Assembly (NCBI RefSeq): GCF_000429685.1
Contig: NZ_AUCI01000007.1
Coordinates: 1-64,000, forward strand
Length of the DNA stretch: 64,000 nt
Source: Salibacterium aidingense DSM 18341
GTDB taxonomy: Bacteria; Bacillota; Bacilli; Bacillales; Marinococcaceae
Direction: 5' to 3'
The position numbers and the translations under genes were made by a program. Each line of letters opens with the position of its first letter. Position 1 is the first letter of the stretch. This document shows, piece after piece, positions 1 to 7,428 of the stretch. Below the pieces are notes generated by a model, which searched no databases, was not told where the DNA came from, and saw only the letters and a list, made by a program, of their open reading frames with translations.

Positions 1-401
1 TGTCTATGGGGGAGCTCGTTACGTTACTGAAAACGGAAACCTATGTCCGCAAGTCCCAGCTTCGTTTGAAACGAATTCGGGAAGCTGATCTCGTCATCAT
101 GGATGACTTAATGTATATGGCGATGGACCATCACGAAGCGAATCTCTTTTTCCATCTCATCAATCATCTATATGAACGAAGTTCCATTATTCTAACTTCC
201 AACAAGGGGCCGGAGAATTGGGGAGAGCTTTTGGGAGATCAAGGGATTGCGACGGCGATCCTGGATCGCCTTCTTCATCGATCAGAGGTTATTCATTTAG
301 ACGGCGGCAGCCATCGTATCAAATACCGTGAAACGTTGTTCGATGAAAAAAGTGTTCAAAATAAATGAGCAAAAACTGTTCAAATTAACTTGACGGTTAC
401 A
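1..401 (+). mobile_element. Right end of an IS21-family insertion sequence
   Basis: The left edge of the window lies inside an IS21-type element: the helper ATPase gene runs in from outside and ends at 368. Directly after it the 8-mer TGTTCAAA occurs twice (353-360 and 377-384), as expected for the multiple terminal repeats of IS21 elements, and the sequence ...GACGGTTACA ending near 401 is a plausible outer end. The exact end and any target duplication cannot be fixed because the left end is outside the window. Confidence 0.6.
3..368 (+). CDS. istB: IS21-family helper ATPase IstB, C-terminal part (cut by window edge)
   Basis: IstB is the AAA+ ATPase that assists the IS21 transposase IstA. 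The reading frame is open to the left edge, so the apparent ATG at position 6 is internal and the P-loop lies outside. What is visible is the C-terminal half of the AAA+ domain: a Walker B-like segment (DLVIMDDLMYM), a sensor-1-like stretch ending ILTSNKGPENW, and the usual IstB C-terminus with a DRLLHRSEV segment followed by a basic tail. No interruption is seen. istA would be expected upstream, outside the window. Confidence 0.85.
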   Translation, partial: SMGELVTLLKTETYVRKSQLRLKRIREADLVIMDDLMYMAMDHHEANLFFHLINHLYERSSIILTSNKGPENWGELLGDQGIATAILDRLLHRSEVIHLDGGSHRIKYRETLFDEKSVQNK

Positions 402-421
402 CTACATAAATAGTAAGGTTC

Positions 422-1506
422 TCAATCATCTTTTGGAAAATCCATTTCATCAACTGCATTTTTTAAATCTTCATTTCTTATATGAGTGTAGATCATTGTA
501 GTCTGAATTGAGGAGTGCCCTAGCTGCCTTCTTAATTTTGGTACATCATTAATTTGATTATGGTACCTGGATGCAAAAGAATGACGAAGCTTGTGCACTG
601 TTAAAGACGGTTTTCCATAGGCTTTAGCATATTTTTCAATCATTTTCTCGACAGCTCTTGCTGTCATACGCCTCGTTGTTCCTTTAGGTCCCATTGGAGC
701 TGATATAAATAAAGCTTTAGTGTTTTGATTCACTTTATATTTAGTTTCTCTGATCTTCAGGTATTGGTCTAAATCAACCATTGCTTGCTTACTGAAGTAA
801 ACAAACTGTTCTTTATTCCCTTTTCTCATAACACGTACTAAGCACTTATTGAAATCTATGTCACTAATATTTAGATTTATTATTTCTGATAAACGTAAAC
901 CTGAGCCTAAAATAAAAGATACTATCGCAGTGTCTCTTTCCCTATTGAACAGATAAAAATTGTGGATTTTTTTGTTATCTTTATTATTCTGACCGTAATC
1001 GTAGGCAATAAAAAGCCTGAATTTTTCATAATCAACTCCAGTTAGAATATTGCCTTCCATTTTATTTGCAACCGTTTCTGGAGTATCATTAATTTCATTA
1101 AACTCTACCTTGGCCATGACATTCCTTTGAAGATAAGGAGTTAAGTTATCATTTTCTGCAATGTTTTGAAGGTAGTGAAACAGTGACTTTAGAGCAGATA
1201 GCTTTCGATTTACAGTAATCTCCTTATTACCTAATTGATAACAAAGAAAACTCAAAAACCCTTCGATTTGTTGTACAGTTAACTTTTCTAAAGATTCTAA
1301 AGGTACGTCTTTGATATTACCTTCATAAATACCTTCAGTAATAAGCCAGTTAAAAAAAATTTGTGATCATGACAATAATTCAGTAAGGAAGACGCAGATA
1401 ATCTTCTTCTTTTGTAATCGATGAATTCTTCTATGTACCAGGGTAACTCTTTTAGAATTCGTTCAAGTTTCACATATTCTTGTTGTTGTTTTGAGTAGTC
1501 AGCCAC
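422..1506 (-). pseudogene. xerS: XerS-like tyrosine recombinase, frameshifted
   Basis: This is a tyrosine site-specific recombinase of about 360 residues split into two frames. The N-terminal piece (1506 to about 1352) has the SAM-like core-binding start. The rest (end at 422) has the catalytic domain with Arg in GSGLRLSEI, HKLRHSFAS, LGHSS and the nucleophile Tyr in MIYTH. The break is at a run of eight A at 1352-1359 (T on the coding strand): one extra T restores an unbroken frame through HKFFFNWLITEGIYEG and on into the second piece. The start codon at 1506 fits the family. Either a real single-base loss or a homopolymer sequencing error explains it. XerS-type recombinases act as chromosome-dimer or element-linked recombinases; lying directly beside an IS21 end, an element-linked role is possible. 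Confidence 0.8.
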
Positions 1507-1655
1507 GATATCACCTCTGAATTAGATTGTTCATTAAATTTTATAATTTTTAATATTATTACGTCAAATCTATATTTTACGTAATAAATATGTTTTATTT
1601 CTACTCGATATAAAAGTTAAATTACGGCCTTTTGTACAAATAAACGATTCCATCG

Positions 1656-1690
1656 TGTAAAAAGAGAGCTATCCAAAAAGTTAGCTCTCT
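1656..1690 (-). terminator. Rho-independent terminator
   Basis: The inverted repeat AGAGAGCT (1663-1670) / AGCTCTCT (1683-1690) is followed on the minus strand by a T run. It sits just behind the YdhK remnant and would have ended transcription of that former gene. Confidence 0.75.
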
Positions 1691-1717
1691 TGCACACTGA
1701 CATTAACTTATTAACTG

Positions 1718-1888
1718 TTATTCCACAGGGCTGATTTCCTCTTCAATAACCCATTTATGATTTTTAACTTTTTCACCACTCGAGATTGTGGTGAATCAAC
1801 CATGTAAACCGTCGTTTCTTAGCTGAATCAATTTCAGCCGTTGCCCCTTCCATGCCTTTCATATGAGAGGCATCCAATGAACCGGTTT
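1718..1888 (-). pseudogene. Remnant of a YdhK (DUF1541) family gene
   Basis: The minus strand still encodes the last 50 or so residues of a YdhK-type protein, but in three frames. HMKGMEGATAEIDSA is in one, ETTVYMVD in the next, and EKVKNHKWVIEEE with a normal stop (codon at 1718-1720) in the third. The same motifs occur intact in the YdhK-like gene at 11.3-12.2 kb. No start or signal peptide is left. At least two small indels separate the pieces, so it cannot be functional. Confidence 0.75.
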
Positions 1889-1960
1889 TAAAAGAACAAA
1901 TGAAAATTAAAAAGGGTTATTCATATGGAGCTGAATGGAATTAGAAAGAAAAGCTATTTG

Positions 1961-2932
1961 TTATGAATTATTTTGACTTTTTCCTTCTTCAACCGTTTTT
2001 TCCCATGATTCCCCATTATCTTCTGTATAAAAAATATCTTTCTCGAACGTGGTAACCATAAGGGTCTCGGCTGATTGAGGATTTTGAGCAATGTAACTAA
2101 TGGCATCTTCTGCTTTTATTTCGGGGACTGGCATTTGTTGTGTCCCTCCAGATGAATCAATCACTTGTAAGGTTGTCTCTTCTCCGGTGCCTACAGCAGC
2201 AATCATTTCATCATCATGCGTAAATGTTAAGGCTGAAACCGTATTTCCACTTAATACTTGTTCAAATGTATTTCCCGCATCTTGAGACAGGAAGACCCCC
2301 TCTTCTGTATTTACAGCTACTATTCCTTGTTGCTCAGGATGAGCTGCAATAGCTCTGACATTTCCAGACACCCCATCCATGTCTCCTTTTTCCCAATCCT
2401 GAGCTTCGTTAGTGGTAACATATAGGCCTATATCCTCCATGCTGGAGTTTGGTTGCGGGTTGAGCACGTAGATTGCACCGGAGTTATATCCTGCTGACAT
2501 GAGATGAAAATCTACTTCTCCTTCTAATCCCAACACTTCAATGGACTTTCCTTCATCCGTACTTTTGATTATGCCGAGTGGATTCTCATAGTCCGTCTGC
2601 ATAGAGGGGTGTCCGCTGCTATAGAAACCATCTGCCGTCATCGAGAATCCCATATAATCATGTCGAGGTCCTTCTACTCTCTTCCATATCCCATCTTCAA
2701 ATACCCTTAAACCATCGTGAGCCGGAGTGTATGCTTTTTCTCCATTCTCTGTAAAAGCAAGTCCATGCATGTGAGGAAATTCGACTTCTTCTATATCCCC
2801 TTTGGATTCTGTTTGCTCTGCTTCTGGCTCTGTTTGTTCTGTTGGAGCTTCTGGTTCAGCAGATTCTGTTCCACATCCCGTAATAATTGCTACAGTGAAT
2901 AAACTTATAATAGAGGTAATTAAAGGTTTCAT
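1961..2932 (-). CDS. Secreted BNR/sialidase-like repeat lipoprotein
   Basis: A 323-residue predicted lipoprotein. The ATG at 2932 was chosen because it begins a type II signal peptide with lipobox ITGC around residue 20 and overlaps the preceding stop as ATGA; a longer frame upstream only duplicates the neighbouring gene's DNA. An acidic Glu/Thr/Pro linker follows. The rest has repeated ENGESW- and DAGNTFEQ-type blades, as in BNR or YCF48-like beta-propellers annotated in Bacillaceae as F510_1955-type glycosyl hydrolases. No catalytic residues can be assigned. It is the last gene of a four-gene operon with a response regulator and kinase, so it may be a target or accessory of that signalling system. 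No metal-binding motif is evident. Confidence 0.75.
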   Translation of the reverse strand: MKPLITSIISLFTVAIITGCGTESAEPEAPTEQTEPEAEQTESKGDIEEVEFPHMHGLAFTENGEKAYTPAHDGLRVFEDGIWKRVEGPRHDYMGFSMTADGFYSSGHPSMQTDYENPLGIIKSTDEGKSIEVLGLEGEVDFHLMSAGYNSGAIYVLNPQPNSSMEDIGLYVTTNEAQDWEKGDMDGVSGNVRAIAAHPEQQGIVAVNTEEGVFLSQDAGNTFEQVLSGNTVSALTFTHDDEMIAAVGTGEETTLQVIDSSGGTQQMPVPEIKAEDAISYIAQNPQSAETLMVTTFEKDIFYTEDNGESWEKTVEEGKSQNNS

Positions 2933-3147
2933 AATACCTTTCCTTTCCGTTTTTTTATTGTCATGATGATCATGTATATAGCAAAGCCTCCGAAGATAGG
3001 GATTCCCATCCAAAAACAAACCCGAAGTAAGAGAGAAAAATAAGTGGAATCTTCCGCTGCTCCTGGCAGGAGAGTACCAGCCATGACGAGACAATGAAGG
3101 CCCAAAACAATAAAAATCGAGGCAATAATCCATTCTACTTTTCTCAT
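2929..3147 (-). CDS. Small two-helix membrane protein
   Basis: A 72-residue protein with two hydrophobic segments (about residues 6-26 and 41-62) and a very basic C-terminus (KKRKGK), so both ends are probably cytoplasmic. Not recognised as a known family. Its ATG overlaps the stop of the histidine kinase gene by four bases and its stop overlaps the next start in the same way, so translation is probably coupled across all of these genes. It could be an accessory subunit of the sensor, but nothing in the sequence proves that. Confidence 0.7.
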   Translation of the reverse strand: MRKVEWIIASIFIVLGLHCLVMAGTLLPGAAEDSTYFSLLLRVCFWMGIPIFGGFAIYMIIMTIKKRKGKVL

Positions 3148-4511
3148 TCGTCACCCTCCCTTGCTTCCGGAAAACACAACGTAAAGGTTGTTCCTTTCCC
3201 ATGGCGGCTTTCTACATCGATCGTTCCATATTGAAGTTCCGTCAATTGTTTCACAATGGCAAGTCCCAAGCCTGTTCCTCCGAAGTCACGCGCCCTTGAC
3301 TTTTCAACTCGATAGAAACGTTCAAAAATATATGGAAGTTCCTTAGAAGCGATTCCAGACCCCGTGTCGGAGACCATTCCCTTTACTTTACCATTTTCCT
3401 CCAGTACCTTGACTCGAACGCTGCCATGCTCTGTGTACCGGACGGCATTTTGTAGTAAATTCATAAAAATCTGTTCCAAACGAAAGCTGTCTCCCACAAT
3501 GTCGGGGATATCTTCCTCTATTTCCGTGACAAGGGTTATTGCTTTCTCTCCAGCACTCGGTCTCACTTTCCTTACTGCTTTTTGTGCAATGTACCCAAGA
3601 TGTACAAGCTCCAGCTCCAAAGGAAATCGTTCTTCCTCCATCCGCGATAATTCAAATAAATCATCAATCAATCGATTCATTCGGTTTGCTTCGTCATGAA
3701 TGACATGGATAAATTGTTGTCTTTGATCCTCATTTTGGTGAAGACCATTCTTTAATGCATGACTGTATCCTTGTATATAGGATAGCGGGGTTCGAAATTC
3801 ATGAGAAACATTAGAGAAAAATTCACGCCTGCTGTCTTGATACCTTTTTAATTCCCTTGCAAGATCATTCATGGAACGAGCGAGAAACCCCAGTTCATCT
3901 TTCGTTGTAACGGGAACTTTCGCTTCTAAATCTCCACGTGCTAACTTCTTCGCTGCTTTCTCCATCAAGTGAAGAGGGTTTGTAAGTTTTCTGGAGAATA
4001 TGAATGTAAACCCTATAGCCAAAAGAAGTGCTCCAAGCCCTGATAACAATAAAGCATTTTGTACTCGAGTAGCTGAGGAACTCATTAAATTGGATGGAGA
4101 AAAAACATACACGGATCCGATAGATTCATCCGAAACGGGTTTGCCCACATAAAAGTAGCGTTCATTATTTTCTGGATTGACATAGCTTCCTATTTCTTCA
4201 GTTCCTGACATATTTTTATTGGGCGTAAAGCTTTCAATTCCAGACGTTTCTATTACTTTTTTTGTCTGATCAAACACAATAATCTCTCGCACGGTTTCTG
4301 CAGCCATTGCATCAACAAGCAAATCTATGTCCAGCCGATTTGAAGCAGCAAGCATGATCGCATATTGAGAAGCCATTTCTTCTGTCTCTTCCTTGAGATG
4401 AGTATGATTATAATTATGGAAGATCTCTAACATCACAAAACCAAGCGGTAGCAGGACGACAAGAAATAAGATTGTGATAGCGCCGCCAAGCTTATAAAAG
4501 ATAGTATTCAT
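3144..4511 (-). CDS. Membrane sensor histidine kinase
   Basis: A 455-residue kinase of the OmpR-partner type. Two membrane helices (about 10-30 and 153-173) flank a roughly 120-residue extracellular sensor domain, followed by a HAMP linker, a HisKA domain with the phospho-accepting His near 237 in SHEFRTPLSY, and a HATPase domain with N box (NLLQNAVRYTE), G1 (DTGSGI), F box (FERFYR) and G2 (GGTGLGLAI). It overlaps the regulator gene upstream and the small membrane protein gene downstream by four bases each. The stimulus is unknown; the copper genes downstream suggest a metal or envelope signal, but this is only inference from context. Confidence 0.9.
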   Translation of the reverse strand: MNTIFYKLGGAITILFLVVLLPLGFVMLEIFHNYNHTHLKEETEEMASQYAIMLAASNRLDIDLLVDAMAAETVREIIVFDQTKKVIETSGIESFTPNKNMSGTEEIGSYVNPENNERYFYVGKPVSDESIGSVYVFSPSNLMSSSATRVQNALLLSGLGALLLAIGFTFIFSRKLTNPLHLMEKAAKKLARGDLEAKVPVTTKDELGFLARSMNDLARELKRYQDSRREFFSNVSHEFRTPLSYIQGYSHALKNGLHQNEDQRQQFIHVIHDEANRMNRLIDDLFELSRMEEERFPLELELVHLGYIAQKAVRKVRPSAGEKAITLVTEIEEDIPDIVGDSFRLEQIFMNLLQNAVRYTEHGSVRVKVLEENGKVKGMVSDTGSGIASKELPYIFERFYRVEKSRARDFGGTGLGLAIVKQLTELQYGTIDVESRHGKGTTFTLCFPEAREGDE

Positions 4512-5209
4512 TGTTTCGCACCATCTGGAAAGTTGAATTTATACCCGACTCCCCACACGGTTTTAATCGGGTTAAACGACAGTTGATTATTCTTTAGCTT
4601 AGTTCGGATATTTTTTATATGTGTATCAATTGTACGGGGGTCTTGCCATTCATTTATGGGCCAAACTTGCTCCATCACGTGTTCTCGAGTAAACACTCGT
4701 TTTGGACGGTTTGCCATCAACAGTAAGATGTCAAACTCTTTGGATGTAAGCTCAACGGGGATGTTTGCTACTTTCACCTCATGGCGCTCTATGTTTATGC
4801 ATAATTCTTCAATTATTAAGTCCTGAGGTTTGTCATCACCAACATGAGTGCTTCTTCTAAGTAAAGCTTTTACACGGGCAACAAGTTCTTCGGGAGCAAA
4901 TGGTTTTATTAAATAGTCGTCTGCTCCAAGATTAAGTCCTTTCACACGATCTGTTACTTCCGTTTTTGCGGTAAGTATCAAAATTCCTGTCTCAGTATTT
5001 CCTTTCCGTACTTGCCTACACACTTCCCATCCATCTATTCCAGGCATCATAATATCCAAAATAAGAACATTATATGATTGACTTTGCATTTTTTGAATAG
5101 CTTCTTCACCAGAACTTGCTTCATCCAAGGTATACCCTTCGTTTTGGAGATAAACGTGTACTAGTTGGCGCATCTGTTGTTCATCGTCTACTATCAGTAT
5201 ACGTACCAC
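4508..5209 (-). CDS. OmpR-family response regulator
   Basis: A two-domain regulator of 233 residues. The receiver domain has the acidic pair in IVDDEQ, the phospho-acceptor Asp in VLILDIMMPG and Lys in LIKPFAPEEL. The winged helix carries TSKEFDILLLM and VWGVGYKF. The GTG at 5209 is preferred over the ATG at 5224, because the GGAGG lies between them, seven bases before the GTG. It heads the operon regulator - kinase - membrane protein - lipoprotein, all joined by four-base overlaps. Its binding sites are unknown. Confidence 0.9.
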   Translation of the reverse strand: MVRILIVDDEQQMRQLVHVYLQNEGYTLDEASSGEEAIQKMQSQSYNVLILDIMMPGIDGWEVCRQVRKGNTETGILILTAKTEVTDRVKGLNLGADDYLIKPFAPEELVARVKALLRRSTHVGDDKPQDLIIEELCINIERHEVKVANIPVELTSKEFDILLLMANRPKRVFTREHVMEQVWPINEWQDPRTIDTHIKNIRTKLKNNQLSFNPIKTVWGVGYKFNFPDGAKQ

Positions 5210-5376
5210 CCTTGTTCCTCCCATTCATTTCTACGTGTATAGTGTAGCGAATAATTATGGAATTTGTGTGAAGCAAATTATATTCTTTTTGAATAAGCTT
5301 CACCTATGAAAAAAGAACCCTTGAGACACAGAAGTAATCACCCCCGTCCAAGAGTCCTGATAGACACACTATGCCT

Positions 5377-5760
5377 TTACACAGCTCTGTCCATACATGT
5401 AATTAAACGGACCTCAATATCCTGGGCAAAGTCTTTAATAGAGGGATCGTTCACCATTTCAATCAAAGCCGTTGGTCTTGGCAGTCCAATTTTCGTTGTC
5501 CCTCCATCATCATAAACAACGATTTTACATGGCAGAAAGTAACCCACCATTTGATTCTCCGATAATACGCGTTGAGCTTCCTGCGGGTTACAAACTTCCA
5601 TTACATGATAAGGTTGGTTAAATGCAAAACCCTTATTTTGCAATGTCTCTTTGATATCAAAATGCCAAAGCACCCCGAACTTTTCTTCTTTTAAGCTTTC
5701 CTCTAAGGATGACATCGCTTCTTCGATGGCTTGGTTTGTTTCTACGGTATAATGAAACAT
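5377..5760 (-). CDS. DUF302 family protein
   Basis: A 127-residue soluble protein matching the DUF302 family: a short alpha/beta fold with the typical FGVLWHFDIKETL start, a YHVMEVCNP strand and a FLPCKIVVYDDG segment. The ATG at 5760 is used because GGAGATG precedes it closely, whereas the GTG at 5781 has no such site. The family has no established reaction; members are common near copper, sulfur and redox genes, and here it lies just downstream of the multicopper oxidase on the same strand (68 bases), so co-transcription is likely. Two cysteines (in VCNP and PCKIV) could bind metal or thiols, which is speculation. Confidence 0.75.
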   Translation of the reverse strand: MFHYTVETNQAIEEAMSSLEESLKEEKFGVLWHFDIKETLQNKGFAFNQPYHVMEVCNPQEAQRVLSENQMVGYFLPCKIVVYDDGGTTKIGLPRPTALIEMVNDPSIKDFAQDIEVRLITCMDRAV

Positions 5761-5828
5761 AGACTCATCTCCTTTTTTCACTATTTACTTCTGCTAGTAA
5801 GTCTACTACAGCCAATTTATTTTCCCTT

Positions 5829-7331
5829 TTATTCCGGCTGATTTTCTCCTCCAATTTCAAAAGGTGAGTATACTCCCTTATAATCAACGATAGTTATCAT
5901 TCCAAGGTCGGCGTGATTATTATCATGACAATGAAATAGCCACTCCCCTTTATTATCGGCTTCAAAGTAAACAACATACTCTTCACCAGGTTTCACATGG
6001 ATCATATCTTTTACAATCGGATTATCATACGAGGTACCGTTTTTCGAAGCCACTTGAAAGCGATGACCGTGTAGATGCATCGGATGATTCATTCGTCCTT
6101 CGTTTTTTATATTAACTTTGACAATATCCCCTTCTTCTACTTTGATAGGAGGCGTCTCTGGAAAGGATTGACCATTGATTTGAAAAGACATTCCTTCTCC
6201 CATATTCATGCCCATACTTAAATCCATGTCATAGGTGACGTCTGGATCAGGCGTTTCCTTAAATAGCAGCTCTTCACTTCCATAAGATGTTCCGTCGGCC
6301 ATAGCTGAACTTACGGGGACCGTGACATCATCCTGAACGACGGCGTTTTCATTGGAAACGACCGGGATTTGCATATCCCCTGCGTTTTCCACGTTGGGAT
6401 TTTCAGCAATGACTGCTGGTTCATCACTTTGTTTTATATAAGCTACATCGATTCTCTCCCCTGGTGCAATCTCAACAACTTGTGCGGAACCTTTCTCCCC
6501 TGAGACTTCTTCTGAGTCGTTGGCAATCACTTTTATCGAATCTTCTGGGAACATAAGCTGATGTTGCTGGTAGCCTGCATTCACAAACCGCAATCTGGCT
6601 GTTTCTCCTTCTTTCATCACTAAGGGTTCAATGGCATCTCCAGATTTTCCGTTTACCGTAAACGTATCGTACAGTTGCTTCGTGTCCATTTCTCCGTCCC
6701 CGGACATGTGACCTTGCATCATTCCTCCCATGTTGAAAGATCCTTGATCACCTGATCCCGTTGTCCATTCGTCGAGGATGAAAAATTCATCTTGTTCATA
6801 TTCTGGTTCTTTTTCTTCAATAACAAGCGACCCATATAAGCCTCGGTCTACTTGATCCGCACTATGTTGATGCGAGTGATACCAATAAGTACCGGGGTCA
6901 TTGGCAATAAATTCATACGTGAACGACTCTCCAGGTTCTACCGCATCTTGAGTGAGGCCCGGTACTCCGTCCATCTTGTTAGGCAGTATGACCCCGTGCC
7001 AGTGAATCGTCACGGGAACATCTAATTCATTTTTTAAATGGACGCGCACAAAGTCACCTTTTGTAACGCGCAACGCTTCTCCAGGTACCGTACCGTTATA
7101 CGTCCACGCATTTACCTGCTTTCCATCCCCCAACTCCCACTCTGTTTCTTGTGCTGTTAATTCATACGTTTTTACCGGACGATCCCTTACTTCCTGAGCA
7201 CCAACCTCTAAAATGCTAATACCACCCTGTGAGCCTGTATTATATCCCTCGTTATTATAAAACGGAGAGATAAAGTACCCTATTGCCAAAAGTATGACAA
7301 TCAATATAGAACCAATCACTTTCCTGTTCAT
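5829..7331 (-). CDS. Multicopper oxidase, CueO/laccase type
   Basis: A 500-residue three-cupredoxin oxidase, probably oxidising Cu(I) or phenolic substrates outside the membrane. An N-terminal hydrophobic helix (signal or anchor) is followed by TIHWHG near residue 110, WYHSHQHS near 150, HPMHLHGH near 425 and HCHDNNHADLGM near 470: all type 1, 2 and 3 copper ligands are present, with Met as axial ligand of the blue copper. A Met/Gly-rich stretch (MGGMMQGHMSGDGEM) and a second (MGMNMGEGM) look like copper-binding additions of the sort seen in CueO-like enzymes. The ATG at 7331 is preferred over upstream GTG/ATG codons because AAGGTGAT precedes it by seven bases. Intact, unlike the ATPase genes beside it. 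Confidence 0.9.
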   Translation of the reverse strand: MNRKVIGSILIVILLAIGYFISPFYNNEGYNTGSQGGISILEVGAQEVRDRPVKTYELTAQETEWELGDGKQVNAWTYNGTVPGEALRVTKGDFVRVHLKNELDVPVTIHWHGVILPNKMDGVPGLTQDAVEPGESFTYEFIANDPGTYWYHSHQHSADQVDRGLYGSLVIEEKEPEYEQDEFFILDEWTTGSGDQGSFNMGGMMQGHMSGDGEMDTKQLYDTFTVNGKSGDAIEPLVMKEGETARLRFVNAGYQQHQLMFPEDSIKVIANDSEEVSGEKGSAQVVEIAPGERIDVAYIKQSDEPAVIAENPNVENAGDMQIPVVSNENAVVQDDVTVPVSSAMADGTSYGSEELLFKETPDPDVTYDMDLSMGMNMGEGMSFQINGQSFPETPPIKVEEGDIVKVNIKNEGRMNHPMHLHGHRFQVASKNGTSYDNPIVKDMIHVKPGEEYVVYFEADNKGEWLFHCHDNNHADLGMITIVDYKGVYSPFEIGGENQPE

Positions 7332-7386
7332 TAAACCCATCACCTTATTCTATATTTATACTCCGTGCTGTATAATAAAAAATAAT

Positions 7387-7420
7387 AGAAGACTGAGCGA
7401 GACATAAAAGTCCCCCAGTC
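7387..7420 (-). terminator. Probable terminator between ATPase remnant and oxidase gene
   Basis: On the minus strand GAAAGACTG pairs with CAGTCTTC across a loop of about 20 bases and is followed by an AT-rich run containing six T. It lies between the CopB-type gene end and the oxidase start, implying that the oxidase has its own promoter. Confidence 0.55.
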
Positions 7421-7428
7421 TTTCTTCT

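Noticed and set aside
1352-1359. Programmed ribosomal frameshift in xerS
   Set aside because: No stimulatory structure or ribosome-like site is visible near the run; a base loss or read error is simpler.
2933-3202. Longer N-terminus of the BNR-type lipoprotein frame
   Set aside because: The extension overlaps the small membrane protein gene completely in another frame and destroys the clear lipoprotein signal that begins at 2932.
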